From JAYQKL01 sp049889415 (GTDB lineage Bacteria; Pseudomonadota; Alphaproteobacteria; RS24), in contig JBMHDL010000008.1 of NCBI GenBank assembly GCA_049889415.1, forward strand, positions 27,488 to 91,487: a stretch of 64,000 bases of DNA, given 5' to 3'. This document shows positions 15,395 to 24,104 of this stretch, one piece after another. The notes beneath the pieces are model-generated. The model worked only from the letters and a program-made list of their open reading frames with translations, was not told the origin of the DNA and searched no databases. The number at the start of each line of letters is the position of its first letter. Position 1 is the stretch's first letter. The translations under genes and the position numbers were made by a program.

Positions 15395-16713
15395 AGGAAT
15401 TTAGGCAGATTTCCACCTGGAGAGATTTCCTTGGTGATCTTCACCATGGCTGAGGTAATCATGCTTAACTCTTCCGGCTGGATAATGTAAGGCGGCATAG
15501 TGTACAATATGTTCCTAAAGGGACGAACCCAGACCCCCTCTTCAACAAAGCGTTGCTTGATGTGATTAAGGTCTTTCAGTCTGTCAAACTCAATCACCCC
15601 GATGGCGCCACGCACACGGACATCCCTGACCCCGATAAAGTCCGCCGCCGGCGCAAGCTCATCGCGCAATTGCACCTCAATCTGCTTGACCTGCTCAAGT
15701 CTCGGTTCCTGCTCAAACAATTCCAAAGAGGCCAAAGCAGCCCGACAGGCAAGAGGATTACCCATATAAGTCGGGCCATGCATCAATGCTTTGCTGTCAT
15801 CATCCGACAAAAACGCTTCAAACACATCCGTCGAGGCAATGGTTGCCGCAAGCGCCATAGTGCCTCCGGTCAGGGATTTTGACAGAGTGAGAATATCAGG
15901 AACAATCCCCGCCCGTTCGCAGGCAAACATATGTCCCAACCGCCCAAGACCGGTCATGATTTCATCCGTCAAAAGCAGAACATTATGGGCTTTGCATTGC
16001 GCATGAATGAACGACAAGGTGTCTTCATCATGAAACTTCATGCCTCCTGCCCCCTGAACCAGAGGTTCGATAACCACTGCAGCCAACTCATGACAGTGGG
16101 CTGCCAAAATCCGCGAAAAAGCCTCCTGCTCGTCCTGCGTATGCGGCACATCGACCAGAACCTGCTTGGCGAGCGCGTCCTTGAACAGGCTGTGCATACC
16201 CTCCTCAGGATCACACACTGACATGGTGGCGAGCGTGTCGCCATGATAGCCGCCGGTGAAAGACAGGAACCTGTAGCGCCCTTTCTCCCCCTTGTTCATC
16301 CAATACTGAACAGCCATTTTCATACCGACTTCGACGGCAACGGAACCGGAGTCGGAAAAAAACACATGATTGAGATGGCCGGGACACAGATCCGCGAGCT
16401 TTTTTGCCAACCGGCTGGCCGGCTCATGCTGAAATCCACCAAGCATGACATGCGGGAGTTTCTGGAGTTGGTCCATGACAGCCGCCTCGATATGCGGATG
16501 GCGGTAACCATGACAGGTTGACCACCAACTGGACACGCCATCAACCAACTCCCGCCCGTCCGTTAGCTTGATGCGGACACCCTCGGCACTTGCCACGGGC
16601 AGGCCCAGCGGTGTTGTCTGCATCTGGGTGTAGGGCGGCCAAAGATGGTCTGCGCCGTCCAGTTGCCAATCAGGATGCCGGTTAAGTGCCGGATTTTCAG
16701 GTGATACGGTCAT
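15385..16713 (-). CDS. bioA: Adenosylmethionine--8-amino-7-oxononanoate aminotransferase
   Basis: 442-residue class III PLP aminotransferase converting KAPA to DAPA with S-adenosylmethionine as amino donor in biotin synthesis. DGVSSWWSTCHGY near the N-terminus is the BioA-specific segment with the substrate-site tryptophans. LLLTDEIMTGLGRLG holds the PLP aspartate, LSKSLTGG the Schiff-base lysine and GPTYMGNPLACR the late PLP loop. It starts at an ATG preceded by AAGGG and is divergent from bioF-bioD. bioB, bioC and bioH are not in the window, so the cluster is split. Confidence 0.96.
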   Translation of the reverse strand: MTVSPENPALNRHPDWQLDGADHLWPPYTQMQTTPLGLPVASAEGVRIKLTDGRELVDGVSSWWSTCHGYRHPHIEAAVMDQLQKLPHVMLGGFQHEPASRLAKKLADLCPGHLNHVFFSDSGSVAVEVGMKMAVQYWMNKGEKGRYRFLSFTGGYHGDTLATMSVCDPEEGMHSLFKDALAKQVLVDVPHTQDEQEAFSRILAAHCHELAAVVIEPLVQGAGGMKFHDEDTLSFIHAQCKAHNVLLLTDEIMTGLGRLGHMFACERAGIVPDILTLSKSLTGGTMALAATIASTDVFEAFLSDDDSKALMHGPTYMGNPLACRAALASLELFEQEPRLEQVKQIEVQLRDELAPAADFIGVRDVRVRGAIGVIEFDRLKDLNHIKQRFVEEGVWVRPFRNILYTMPPYIIQPEELSMITSAMVKITKEISPGGNLPKFLNK

Positions 16714-16848
16714 TTTAGCCCTTTGAATGACACTAACTATAGCTTTTCAAACCTATTTTTCATAGGGTATAGGTTGTCGCGCCGGTCAGGGGTGGCACAC
16801 TCATTAACCGGGACGAACCTCGCCACACACTGCGTAACAAACGGACGT
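16714..16848. promoter_or_regulatory. Shared bioA/bioFD divergent promoter region
   Basis: 135 bases between the divergent bio genes. AACCTAT at 16750-16756 and ATAGGTT at 16769-16775 form a 7-bp inverted repeat with a 12-base spacer, a good place for a repressor of both directions. The half sites resemble the AACC...GGTT core of BirA operators only loosely, since the outer arms and spacing do not fit, and no BioR-type palindrome is seen. The regulator is unassigned. Confidence 0.45.
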
Positions 16849-18039
16849 ATGACTGCTGACAGGACACCATCCTCACTGGACGCTTTTGCCGCAACCAAGC
16901 TTGAGCAGCTTGAATTACGTCAAGCACGCCGGTTTCTCGTCTCGACAACACGCGGCCCGCAAGCGGCTGCTTCACGACCCGACAGCGCAGACGGCCTGAT
17001 CAGCTTTTCCTGCAATGATTATCTTGGTCTGTCCCAACACCCCAAAGTCATCACTGCGGCACAACAGGCAACCGAAACATACGGCACGGGCGCCGGCGCC
17101 TCCCGCTTGATCACCGGCAACCATCCGCTGTTTGCGGAACTTGAGTCACAGCTTGCGGCCCTGAAAGGTACCCGGGATTGTCTCGTATTCGGGTCAGGCT
17201 ACCTCGCCAATATCGGCATTATTCCAGCACTGTGTGGTCCCAAAGACCTGCTGCTGGTGGATGAGCTGGCTCACGCCTGCATCAATGCCGGCGGACAATT
17301 GTCGAGCGCGAAACTAATCCGCTTCAAACACAATGACATGACGGATCTGGCCCAACTACTAGAGGTGCAGCGTCCCCACCATGACCACTGCTTGATTGTC
17401 ACGGACGGCGTGTTTTCGATGGACGGTGACCTGGCTCCGCTTCCTGAGATAAGACGGCTGGCAGATCAACATGATGCCTGGGTGATGAGTGATGACGCAC
17501 ATGGTCTGGGCGTCGTCGGCGGCGGGCGCGGTAGTGCTCATGCCTTCACCCCCGCCGTGCGGGTTGATCTGCATATGGGCACCTTGTCCAAGGCCGTGGG
17601 CGGTTATGGTGGTTATGTCTGCGCCAGCCGCACCGTCTGTGATCTTTTGCGCAACCGGGCCAGAAGTCTGGTGTTTTCAACCGGCCTGGCACCGATGAAT
17701 GTCGCCGCCGCCAGCGCCGCACTGAACATCATTCACACTCAGCCGGAGCTGTGTTCTTTACCGGTCGAAAAGGCGGCCTTATTCTGCAGACATCTCGGAC
17801 TTGAACCGCCGCAATCACCTATAGTTCCGATTATTCTAAAAACCAATGAGGCTGTGATGCAGGCTTCCGAAACCCTTTTGTCGCACGGCTTTCTGGTCAG
17901 CGCCATTCGGCCGCCGACAGTTCCCGAAAATACAGCCCGTCTGCGGTTTGCATTTTGCGCCGATCATCGGGAAGAGGATATTGCGCGTTTGGCGCAACAG
18001 GTCGCCGGGATCCTCGCCAATCAGAGGGCCGGCGGATGA
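16849..18039 (+). CDS. bioF: 8-amino-7-oxononanoate synthase
   Basis: 396-residue alpha-oxoamine synthase (PLP fold type I) joining pimeloyl-ACP/CoA and alanine to make KAPA, the first committed ring step of biotin synthesis. FSCNDYLGLSQHP near the N-terminus is the hallmark; GTGAGASRLITGNH, DDAHGLGVVG (PLP aspartate and histidine) and TLSKAVGGYGG (Schiff-base lysine) follow. The frame extends upstream to 16723, but that part is non-homologous and would cover the promoter region, so the ATG at 16849 is used. The stop overlaps the bioD start (ATGA). Confidence 0.95.
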   Translation: MTADRTPSSLDAFAATKLEQLELRQARRFLVSTTRGPQAAASRPDSADGLISFSCNDYLGLSQHPKVITAAQQATETYGTGAGASRLITGNHPLFAELESQLAALKGTRDCLVFGSGYLANIGIIPALCGPKDLLLVDELAHACINAGGQLSSAKLIRFKHNDMTDLAQLLEVQRPHHDHCLIVTDGVFSMDGDLAPLPEIRRLADQHDAWVMSDDAHGLGVVGGGRGSAHAFTPAVRVDLHMGTLSKAVGGYGGYVCASRTVCDLLRNRARSLVFSTGLAPMNVAAASAALNIIHTQPELCSLPVEKAALFCRHLGLEPPQSPIVPIILKTNEAVMQASETLLSHGFLVSAIRPPTVPENTARLRFAFCADHREEDIARLAQQVAGILANQRAGG

Positions 18040-18737
18040 CGCAACTTCACAAACAGGTCTTTGTCGCCGCAACCGGAACGGATATCGGCAAAACCTATGT
18101 TACCGGTGCTCTCATCCGGCATTTGCGGGCGACCGGCATTGCGGCCTGTGCGCTCAAACCCGTCATCAGCGGTTTTGAGGACGACAATATTGCCGAGAGT
18201 GATACCGGCCAATTGCTGGCTGCAATGGATAGACCTCCAACCCCAGACGAAGCCGCTAAAATATCCCCTTGGCGCCTGCGGGCCGCATTGTCCCCGGACA
18301 TGGCAGCGGCGCGTGAGAACCGGCACATTGAGATACAGGAAGTCACGAACTTTTGCCGTCAGGACGCCAACCGCTCAGATGCCGACATCACCTTTATTGA
18401 AGGGGTGGGCGGCATTATGGTGCCCCTCAATGCAAGTGCAACAACATTGGACTGGCAAGTTGCATTGAACATACCCTGCCTGCTGGTCATCGGCAGCTAT
18501 CTGGGTACCATGTCACACTGCCTGACGGCTCTGGATACCCTGTCGGCCAAGGGTATCATGCCGTTGGCGGTCATTTTGAACGAGTCGCCCCAAAGCCCGG
18601 TACCCTTGGCAGAAACCGCCGCCTCCCTCATCCCTTTTGTCAATGACATCCCGATCGTGCCGCTGCCGCGTAACGGAGCTTTTTCTGAACAGGACAGGGT
18701 TTACGATTTGCTAACCGACACACGCTTAAAGTCATAA
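18036..18737 (+). CDS. bioD: Dethiobiotin synthetase
   Basis: 233-residue ATP-dependent carboxylase closing the ureido ring of dethiobiotin from DAPA. The P-loop variant ATGTDIGKTYVTG is at residues 12-24, LKPVISG carries the DAPA-contacting lysine, and FIEGVGGIMVPL is the third conserved segment. The ATG at 18036 overlaps the bioF stop by four bases, so the two are translationally coupled. The frame's upstream extension lies inside bioF and is rejected. Confidence 0.95.
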   Translation: MTQLHKQVFVAATGTDIGKTYVTGALIRHLRATGIAACALKPVISGFEDDNIAESDTGQLLAAMDRPPTPDEAAKISPWRLRAALSPDMAAARENRHIEIQEVTNFCRQDANRSDADITFIEGVGGIMVPLNASATTLDWQVALNIPCLLVIGSYLGTMSHCLTALDTLSAKGIMPLAVILNESPQSPVPLAETAASLIPFVNDIPIVPLPRNGAFSEQDRVYDLLTDTRLKS

Positions 18738-18762
18738 ACCCTTTAACAATTGAGCTTGTATT

Positions 18763-19467
18763 ATGCGTTGTGTTTTTTTGTATTTGTCATCCCTTTGTTT
18801 TGTCTTGCCTTTACTGTTTAAACACCCTCTTGAGGCACAGGCCGAAACCCGTTTTTTCGGTCAGGTGAATCTGTCACACCACAAATTTGAGTACAGCACC
18901 GTCGGTGGTACGCATCCCGGGTTGCTGCAACATCAGGGCACCGAAAGCACCTCCCTTGAAATCGGGATGCAGTTACGGGAGACTTTCCCGCTTGAAATCA
19001 GCCTGAAATCTGAAGAAATTGACTTTGAGTTGGATCAGGCCCTGCTTCACGATTACAGATTGCTGGATGACGGACAACTGTACCGGATCGGGCTGACCCC
19101 GGGCACTTATGATGGCAACCTGCAACTGCTCAGCCTGAATATCACCCATACTTTTGAAAACACTTTTGCCGGCTTCCGTCCCTTCGCGGGACTGGGCCTG
19201 ACCAAAGGCACATTCAAGACTCCGCTCTCGGATTATACCGATCCGGATGTTGACGGTTATAGTTTAAACTTCGGTGTTCGCTATGAAATCTCGCCGTCAG
19301 CTTATTTCAAAATCGGCGTAAATTTTCATAATCAGAGTGTCGATGCCCGCCATATGGGGCAACCGACAGCCCTCACCGGGCTGCCGGAATATATACCGGA
19401 AAGCAGCCTTGATTATGAGACCATCTGGATTGGCTTTGGATTGCAGACCCGCCCGATGCTGAGGTGA
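18763..19467 (+). CDS. Predicted outer-membrane beta-barrel protein
   Basis: 234-residue exported protein; residues 1-27 form a signal peptide ending AQA. The mature part shows alternating hydrophobic and polar residues with aromatic girdles (RFFGQVNLSHHKFEY, SAYFKIGVNFHNQS) and the phrase AGFRPFAGLGLTKG, common in small OmpW/OmpX-like barrels. Several paired-strand segments are visible but I cannot assign a named family. It follows bioD by 25 bases on the same strand, perhaps by read-through. Cargo or function is unknown. Confidence 0.7.
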   Translation: MRCVFLYLSSLCFVLPLLFKHPLEAQAETRFFGQVNLSHHKFEYSTVGGTHPGLLQHQGTESTSLEIGMQLRETFPLEISLKSEEIDFELDQALLHDYRLLDDGQLYRIGLTPGTYDGNLQLLSLNITHTFENTFAGFRPFAGLGLTKGTFKTPLSDYTDPDVDGYSLNFGVRYEISPSAYFKIGVNFHNQSVDARHMGQPTALTGLPEYIPESSLDYETIWIGFGLQTRPMLR

Positions 19468-19478
19468 CGGCAGACACA

Positions 19479-19703
19479 TCAATAATGCGGCGGTTTTTCA
19501 CCATCCGGCGCCGTTATTGAAAAATCTTCAACCTGTTGGATGCGCTCCTTCAACATGTGCAGACTGCGCTCAACCTTTTCCAAAGTCTGCCCGTCCTTGT
19601 GCGACTGCTGGCTCAGCTCCTCAATCAGTACCGCCTGATGCGTCACAAGCTCCTCCAGCCGTGTCAGGCGTACCGCCAACTCGTCTTTCTCACGATCCGT
19701 CAA
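19479..19703 (-). CDS. slyX: SlyX-family protein
   Basis: 74-residue coiled-coil protein with the SlyX pattern: RLTRLEELVTHQAVLIEELSQ heptads followed by the conserved C-terminal PPHY. A longer frame runs upstream, but a TTG start at 19703 is preceded by AAGGAGG at proper spacing, which decides the start. SlyX proteins are widespread and of unknown function. It is convergent with the beta-barrel gene and stands alone. Confidence 0.82.
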   Translation of the reverse strand: MTDREKDELAVRLTRLEELVTHQAVLIEELSQQSHKDGQTLEKVERSLHMLKERIQQVEDFSITAPDGEKPPHY

Positions 19704-19796
19704 ACCCGACCCCCTCCTTGTGGAAATAATTCTTGGAATGATATTGTTTTGCAATATTCTCAGCCAGTATAACCCATAAGACGCATCCGGGTACAA

Positions 19797-20885
19797 ATGA
19801 TGACACAGTACAATTTGGACATTCTGGCAGGCCCGACAGCTTATCGGCATATTCAGGAAAACGGTCTGCAACCGTCTGACATCACCCGTATTATGGGGGC
19901 GTCCGGCGCCTCGAAATGGCTGACCATTGCCGGTCTAGATATTGTGATTTTCGGGGACTGGCTGGCGGAAAGCCGGCACGATATCAGCCTGTTCGGGACA
20001 TCCGTCGGAGCCTTCAAACTGGCCGCCGCCGCCAGCAGCAACTCTGCCGAGAAGCTGACGCAACTGGCTGACCTGTATGCCGCTTATGACGATTCCGGCC
20101 TCAGCGGTTCGATGCGGGATGTGATCACCCAGTCCACCCGAAACATGATTCACACAGTGCTCAATCGGGAGATTTCAGAGCAAATCCTCAACAATCCAAG
20201 ATTCCGCTACCACTGCGGTACGGTTCGCCCATTGGGCTGGTTTGCCGCCGACAGTCTGGCACAACAAAGTATGGCGCTAACCAGCGCGCTGGCCAAGTCC
20301 CCTTTCAGCCGCACGGAATTAAGTCATCTTTGTGAACGGGTCATTTTTCAGGACCCCCGTTCCCGGGAAAGCATTGTGCAAGGTGATGCCTATCCGACAA
20401 CAGTTCTGGATCTGACTCCGGATAATCTGATTGATGCCGTTATGTCCTCAGGCTCCATGCCAGTCTATATGCATCCGGTCAGTCACACGGTTCAGGAAAA
20501 GCGGGAAAATCTTTATGACGGTGGTATGCTGGACTATCACCCCGTGCCGGATGTGTTCTGGCAACCCGATCACGGCCTGACACTGTATCCGCATTTCTAC
20601 AGCACAGTAAAACTGAAATGGTTTGATAAATTCTACCCGTGGCGCCGGGCCGGTGCCAGAGAGCTTGATCGTGTCATTCTGCTATGTCCGAGCCGTGCCT
20701 TTATTGACACCCTGCCGGATCGCCGCATTCCGTCACGTCAAGACTTCAGGCGATATGCAAAAAACCCGGACATCAGGGCACAAAAATGGACGGAAACAGT
20801 GGAGCGCAGTCATGAACTCGGCTATGACTTTATGCAGGTGGTTCAATCCGGTGATATCGCAAAGCGTGTAAAACTCATCACATGA
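19797..20885 (+). CDS. Patatin-like phospholipase domain protein
   Basis: 362-residue putative lipid hydrolase. The nucleophile elbow is GTSVG with Ser69, and the dyad aspartate is Asp241 in YDGGMLD. The usual glycine-rich oxyanion loop (GGGxRG) is replaced by GASGASK at residues 34-40, so this is a divergent branch. No signal peptide is visible, suggesting cytoplasmic or membrane-peripheral action on acyl lipids. Two ATGs in a row (19797, 19800) leave the start open by one codon. A 2-hydroxyacid dehydrogenase gene follows after 31 bases; no shared pathway is obvious. Confidence 0.8.
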   Translation: MMTQYNLDILAGPTAYRHIQENGLQPSDITRIMGASGASKWLTIAGLDIVIFGDWLAESRHDISLFGTSVGAFKLAAAASSNSAEKLTQLADLYAAYDDSGLSGSMRDVITQSTRNMIHTVLNREISEQILNNPRFRYHCGTVRPLGWFAADSLAQQSMALTSALAKSPFSRTELSHLCERVIFQDPRSRESIVQGDAYPTTVLDLTPDNLIDAVMSSGSMPVYMHPVSHTVQEKRENLYDGGMLDYHPVPDVFWQPDHGLTLYPHFYSTVKLKWFDKFYPWRRAGARELDRVILLCPSRAFIDTLPDRRIPSRQDFRRYAKNPDIRAQKWTETVERSHELGYDFMQVVQSGDIAKRVKLIT

Positions 20886-20916
20886 CAGCCAGGACTACAA
20901 AAACTAAGAGGAACAG

Positions 20917-21858
20917 ATGGTCAAAATACTGTCACAAATAGAACTTCCGGAACTGGAACAAGCTGTTAAGTCCGCACATGACGATGTTGACATCAGCTAT
21001 CTCGGCATTGGTGAAAACGTACCGGCCGGCACCAGTGCCGACTGTCTGTTGGCGGTTGCTTCAAATTTACAGGGGCTGGATGCCGTCATAGCAGATATTG
21101 AAGGGCTGAAATGGGTACAGGTCGTCGGCTCCGGCATTGACGGTTTTCCGCTGAATGCTCTGGGAGACAGGGTCCTGACCACCTGCAAAGGCGTCAGTGC
21201 CGTGCCGATTGCAGAATGGGTCATGGCCATGATTTTGACGCAGGCCAAAAGCCTCCCCGGCCAGTGGATCAGCGCCCCGCCGGAAACCTGGAGTTTCGGC
21301 AATGCCCCGATAGCGAGTTTGAACACCCAAAAGCTGGCGCTTGTCGGTTTCGGGACCATTGGGCGGGCAATCGCCCAACGTGCTTTGGCTTTCGGCATGC
21401 AGGTCAGCGCCATGACGCGGACATCGACACCAGATCTTGACGGGGTCAACCACGCCTCAAGTTTTTCAGAACTGGTGAAAAACGCCGACCATATTGTACT
21501 GGCGGCTCCGAGCACCAAGGCGACGCACCACCTGCTCAACCGGGAAACCTTTGCCGCCCTGAAACCGGGTGCCCATTTAATCAATATCGCCCGCGGCGAG
21601 TTGGTCAATGAGGCGGATCTGAAAACCGCCCTTGATGATGGCATTATCAGCTGCGCTTCACTGGATGTGGCGCAGAACGAACCGCTGACGGACGGTCACT
21701 GGTTTTATACCGATGCGCGCATCCGTTTCAGTCCGCACATCTCCTGGGGAGATCCGGAAATCGTTGAGCGTATGACCAGGGTTTTTCTTGAAAACCTTGC
21801 CTTGTTCAAAAATGATCTGCCGTTGAAAAACGTGTTTGATGTGGAGGCCGGCTACTGA
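20917..21858 (+). CDS. D-isomer-specific 2-hydroxyacid dehydrogenase
   Basis: 313-residue NAD(P)-dependent oxidoreductase for 2-keto/2-hydroxy acids. The dinucleotide motif is GFGTIG (residues 144-149), and the full catalytic set Arg226 (NIARGELV), Glu255 (AQNEP) and His274 (FSPHISWG) is present, so it should be active. The substrate (glyoxylate, hydroxypyruvate or other) cannot be told apart. AGAGGAACAG precedes the ATG. The stop overlaps the next start by one base (TGATG), coupling it to the SixA-like phosphatase gene. Confidence 0.9.
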   Translation: MVKILSQIELPELEQAVKSAHDDVDISYLGIGENVPAGTSADCLLAVASNLQGLDAVIADIEGLKWVQVVGSGIDGFPLNALGDRVLTTCKGVSAVPIAEWVMAMILTQAKSLPGQWISAPPETWSFGNAPIASLNTQKLALVGFGTIGRAIAQRALAFGMQVSAMTRTSTPDLDGVNHASSFSELVKNADHIVLAAPSTKATHHLLNRETFAALKPGAHLINIARGELVNEADLKTALDDGIISCASLDVAQNEPLTDGHWFYTDARIRFSPHISWGDPEIVERMTRVFLENLALFKNDLPLKNVFDVEAGY

Positions 21859-22361
21859 TGGTGAAACTGCTCTTATGGCGCCATGCAAAAGCGGTTCATC
21901 AAGACGGATTGCAGGACATGGACCGCTTCCTGACCGCGCGGGGGCGTGAGGAACGCCAGGTCAGCGCAAAACGAATCGAAGCCGCCCACTCCCCTGACGC
22001 CATCATCTGTTCCGTGGCCACCCGAACACGCGAAACCCTTGAAGCCCTCACGGCGGATGTCAATCCATTGTTCAGCGAATTGCTCTACCATTGTTACGTT
22101 GAGGACATTCTGGATATCGCCCAGGGTATTGATGATGCTTATCAGACGCTTCTGCTTGTCGGGCATAATCCGGGGTTTGAGGACTTTATCCTGCAGGTGC
22201 AGGCCAACACGCAAGCGCACCGGGCCCAACTCAACTATAAATTCTACCCCGGCGACTTGGCCGTGATTGAATGGTCGGACGCCAGCTGGGGCGGCATCCA
22301 ACTCAAAGATGCTGTCCTTGCAGAAATCACCAGCGTCCGCAAGCACCCTTCAACCCGATAG
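21858..22361 (+). CDS. SixA-like histidine phosphatase
   Basis: 167-residue member of the histidine (phosphoglycerate-mutase-like) phosphatase family. The catalytic RHAK motif with His9 is at the N-terminus; TRTRETLEAL and LLVGHNPGFEDF (second histidine) are the other conserved pieces. SixA-type enzymes dephosphorylate phosphohistidine on phosphotransfer proteins, but many family members act on small molecules. Start and upstream stop overlap by one base. Confidence 0.88.
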   Translation: MVKLLLWRHAKAVHQDGLQDMDRFLTARGREERQVSAKRIEAAHSPDAIICSVATRTRETLEALTADVNPLFSELLYHCYVEDILDIAQGIDDAYQTLLLVGHNPGFEDFILQVQANTQAHRAQLNYKFYPGDLAVIEWSDASWGGIQLKDAVLAEITSVRKHPSTR

Positions 22362-22367
22362 CGGACT

Positions 22368-23564
22368 TCAGGTCAGACGCTCATAAATGGCGGCAATGCC
22401 CTGCCCGCCACCAATGCACAATGTAATCAGGGCATAACGTCCATTGATACGCTGAAGTTCATAAAGGGCTTTGGTCGATATGATGGCCCCTGTTGCGCCG
22501 ACCGGATGCCCCAGGGCAACCGCACCGCCATTCGGGTTGGTTTTTTCAGCCGGGAAACCAAGCTCTTTTGATACGGCACAGGCCTGCGCAGCAAAAGCCT
22601 CATTGCTCTCAATCACGTCAATGTCGTCAAGGCTCAGACCGGTGGACTCAAGCACTTTCCGCACTGCAGGAATCGGCCCGGTGCCCATGATGGACGGCTC
22701 AACACCCGCCCGTGCATAACCGACAATGCGTGCCATCGGCTGCAATCCGTTCTCCGCCGCATAGGCGGCATCGGCCAGCACCAGCATGGACGCACCGTCA
22801 TTGATGCCGGACGCATTGCCGGCCGTCACCGTGCCGCCATCCTTCTTGAAGGCCGGCGGCAGACCAGCAAGGCCGTCAGCAGTCACATCTGCTCTGAAAT
22901 GCTCATCCGTGTCAAAAACAACCGTTTCGCGGCGGCGTTTCACCTCAACCGGCACAATCTGCTCTTTGAAATAGCCATTCTCACTGGCATGGGCCGCCCG
23001 GCGATGGCTTTCCGCCGCAAACGCGTCCTGCGCTTCGCGGGAAATATCAAATTGCTCGCCAACTTTCTCGGCCGTCATCCCCATATGTCCGGCTCCGAAC
23101 GGATCCGACAGCGTGGCCAGCAAATCATCTTCAAAAGCCAAAGACCCCATGCGTTGCCCATCGCGTGGCGCCGCACTGGAAAATGTCGATTGCGACATCA
23201 CTTCCGCACCGCCGGCCACCGCCAGTTTCACTTCCCCCGTTTGAATTTGCTGCGTTGCATTGACAATGGCCTCAAGCCCTGACCCGCACAAGCGGTTAAC
23301 GGTAACCGCATGGCTTTCAATGCCCATGCCCGCTTCAATCGCAATGACTCTGGAGACGTAAGCGTCTTTTGATTTGGTCCGGATCACATTGCCGACGACC
23401 GCCGACTGAATGTCCGACACATCAACTCCGGCACGCTTGGCGGCTTCTTGTACACATACCGCCCCCAGTGTTTCGATCGGAGTCCTGGACAGGCTGCCGC
23501 CAAACCGGCCGACCGCGGTCCGGACAGCGCTTAAAATCACAACATCATTCAAATCAGGCATCAT
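22368..23564 (-). CDS. Acetyl-CoA acetyltransferase (thiolase)
   Basis: 398-residue thiolase. The acyl-carrying cysteine lies in NRLCGSGLEAI (about residue 93), the catalytic histidine in GGAVALGHPVGATGA and the second cysteine in TLCIGGGQG. This is the biosynthetic/degradative acetyl- or beta-ketoacyl-CoA thiolase group, used in fatty-acid or PHB metabolism. Two ATGs in tandem (23564, 23561) follow an AGGGGAAAG ribosome site. It is convergent with the SixA-like gene and divergent from umuDC. No partner hydratase or dehydrogenase is adjacent, so pathway direction is open. Confidence 0.93.
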   Translation of the reverse strand: MMPDLNDVVILSAVRTAVGRFGGSLSRTPIETLGAVCVQEAAKRAGVDVSDIQSAVVGNVIRTKSKDAYVSRVIAIEAGMGIESHAVTVNRLCGSGLEAIVNATQQIQTGEVKLAVAGGAEVMSQSTFSSAAPRDGQRMGSLAFEDDLLATLSDPFGAGHMGMTAEKVGEQFDISREAQDAFAAESHRRAAHASENGYFKEQIVPVEVKRRRETVVFDTDEHFRADVTADGLAGLPPAFKKDGGTVTAGNASGINDGASMLVLADAAYAAENGLQPMARIVGYARAGVEPSIMGTGPIPAVRKVLESTGLSLDDIDVIESNEAFAAQACAVSKELGFPAEKTNPNGGAVALGHPVGATGAIISTKALYELQRINGRYALITLCIGGGQGIAAIYERLT

Positions 23565-23659
23565 TCTTTCCCCTTTTTTTCTTCAGTGTGTGTCTTTTCG
23601 CATTTATTCCACATAAAGAAAAGAGGGACGCGTTGACTCTCCAATAATTTCATCTTAAT

Positions 23660-23674
23660 GTTCATGTTCTGTTC
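23660..23674 (+). promoter_or_regulatory. LexA operator (SOS box) of umuDC
   Basis: GTTC-ATGTTCT-GTTC, an exact match to the alphaproteobacterial LexA box GTTC-N7-GTTC, 19 bases before the umuD ATG. A TTGACT at 23633-23638 could be the -35 box. The box also argues that the in-frame ATG at 23658, which it overlaps, is not the true start. Confidence 0.85.
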
Positions 23675-23693
23675 TTTTTTCAGAAGTTGCGTT

Positions 23694-24104
23694 ATGTTGT
23701 ATCAAGCTAGTGTGCTGCGCACGGTGCGGCGTCCCTTTTTCGTCTCCAGAGTTTCAGCCGGCTTTCCAAGCCCGGCCGATGATTTTGTTGAAGGCAGCCT
23801 CGACCTGAACCAGCACTTGATCGGACATCCGCAGGCCACGTTTTTTCTGCGTGTTTCCGGCGACAGCATGACCGGCGCCGGAATTTTTCCCGGTGATCTG
23901 CTGATTGTTGACCGCAGCCTGACCCCGACCCATAATGATATTGTGATTGCCGTGGTGCATAATGAACTGACCGTTAAACGGCTGGTACGGCGCGGCGGCG
24001 AACATGTTTTGCGACCTGAAAACCCGGCCTATCAAGAGATCCCCCTGCCCGAGGATGCTGAAATATGGGGGGTCGTCAGCCATACCATTCATGGGTTCAG
24101 GTGA
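23694..24104 (+). CDS. umuD: DNA polymerase V autoproteolytic subunit UmuD
   Basis: 136-residue LexA-like S24 peptidase that cuts itself to UmuD' and assembles with UmuC for SOS mutagenesis. The cleavage site Ala22-Gly23 sits in SAGFPSP, with Ser58 (SGDSM) and Lys95 (TVKRL) as the catalytic dyad, almost the same spacing as in E. coli. The ATG at 23694 is chosen because the SOS box covers the upstream in-frame ATG. The stop overlaps the umuC start by one base. Confidence 0.95.
   Translation: MLYQASVLRTVRRPFFVSRVSAGFPSPADDFVEGSLDLNQHLIGHPQATFFLRVSGDSMTGAGIFPGDLLIVDRSLTPTHNDIVIAVVHNELTVKRLVRRGGEHVLRPENPAYQEIPLPEDAEIWGVVSHTIHGFR

Noticed and set aside
16749..16780. BirA or BioR operator in the bio promoter
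   Set aside because: Outer arms and spacer do not fit the BirA consensus, and no BioR palindrome is present; reported only as an unassigned inverted repeat.
20997..21644. 215-codon minus-strand frame opposite the 2-hydroxyacid dehydrogenase
   Set aside because: Shadow of a gene with an intact catalytic triad; no homology or start signal.
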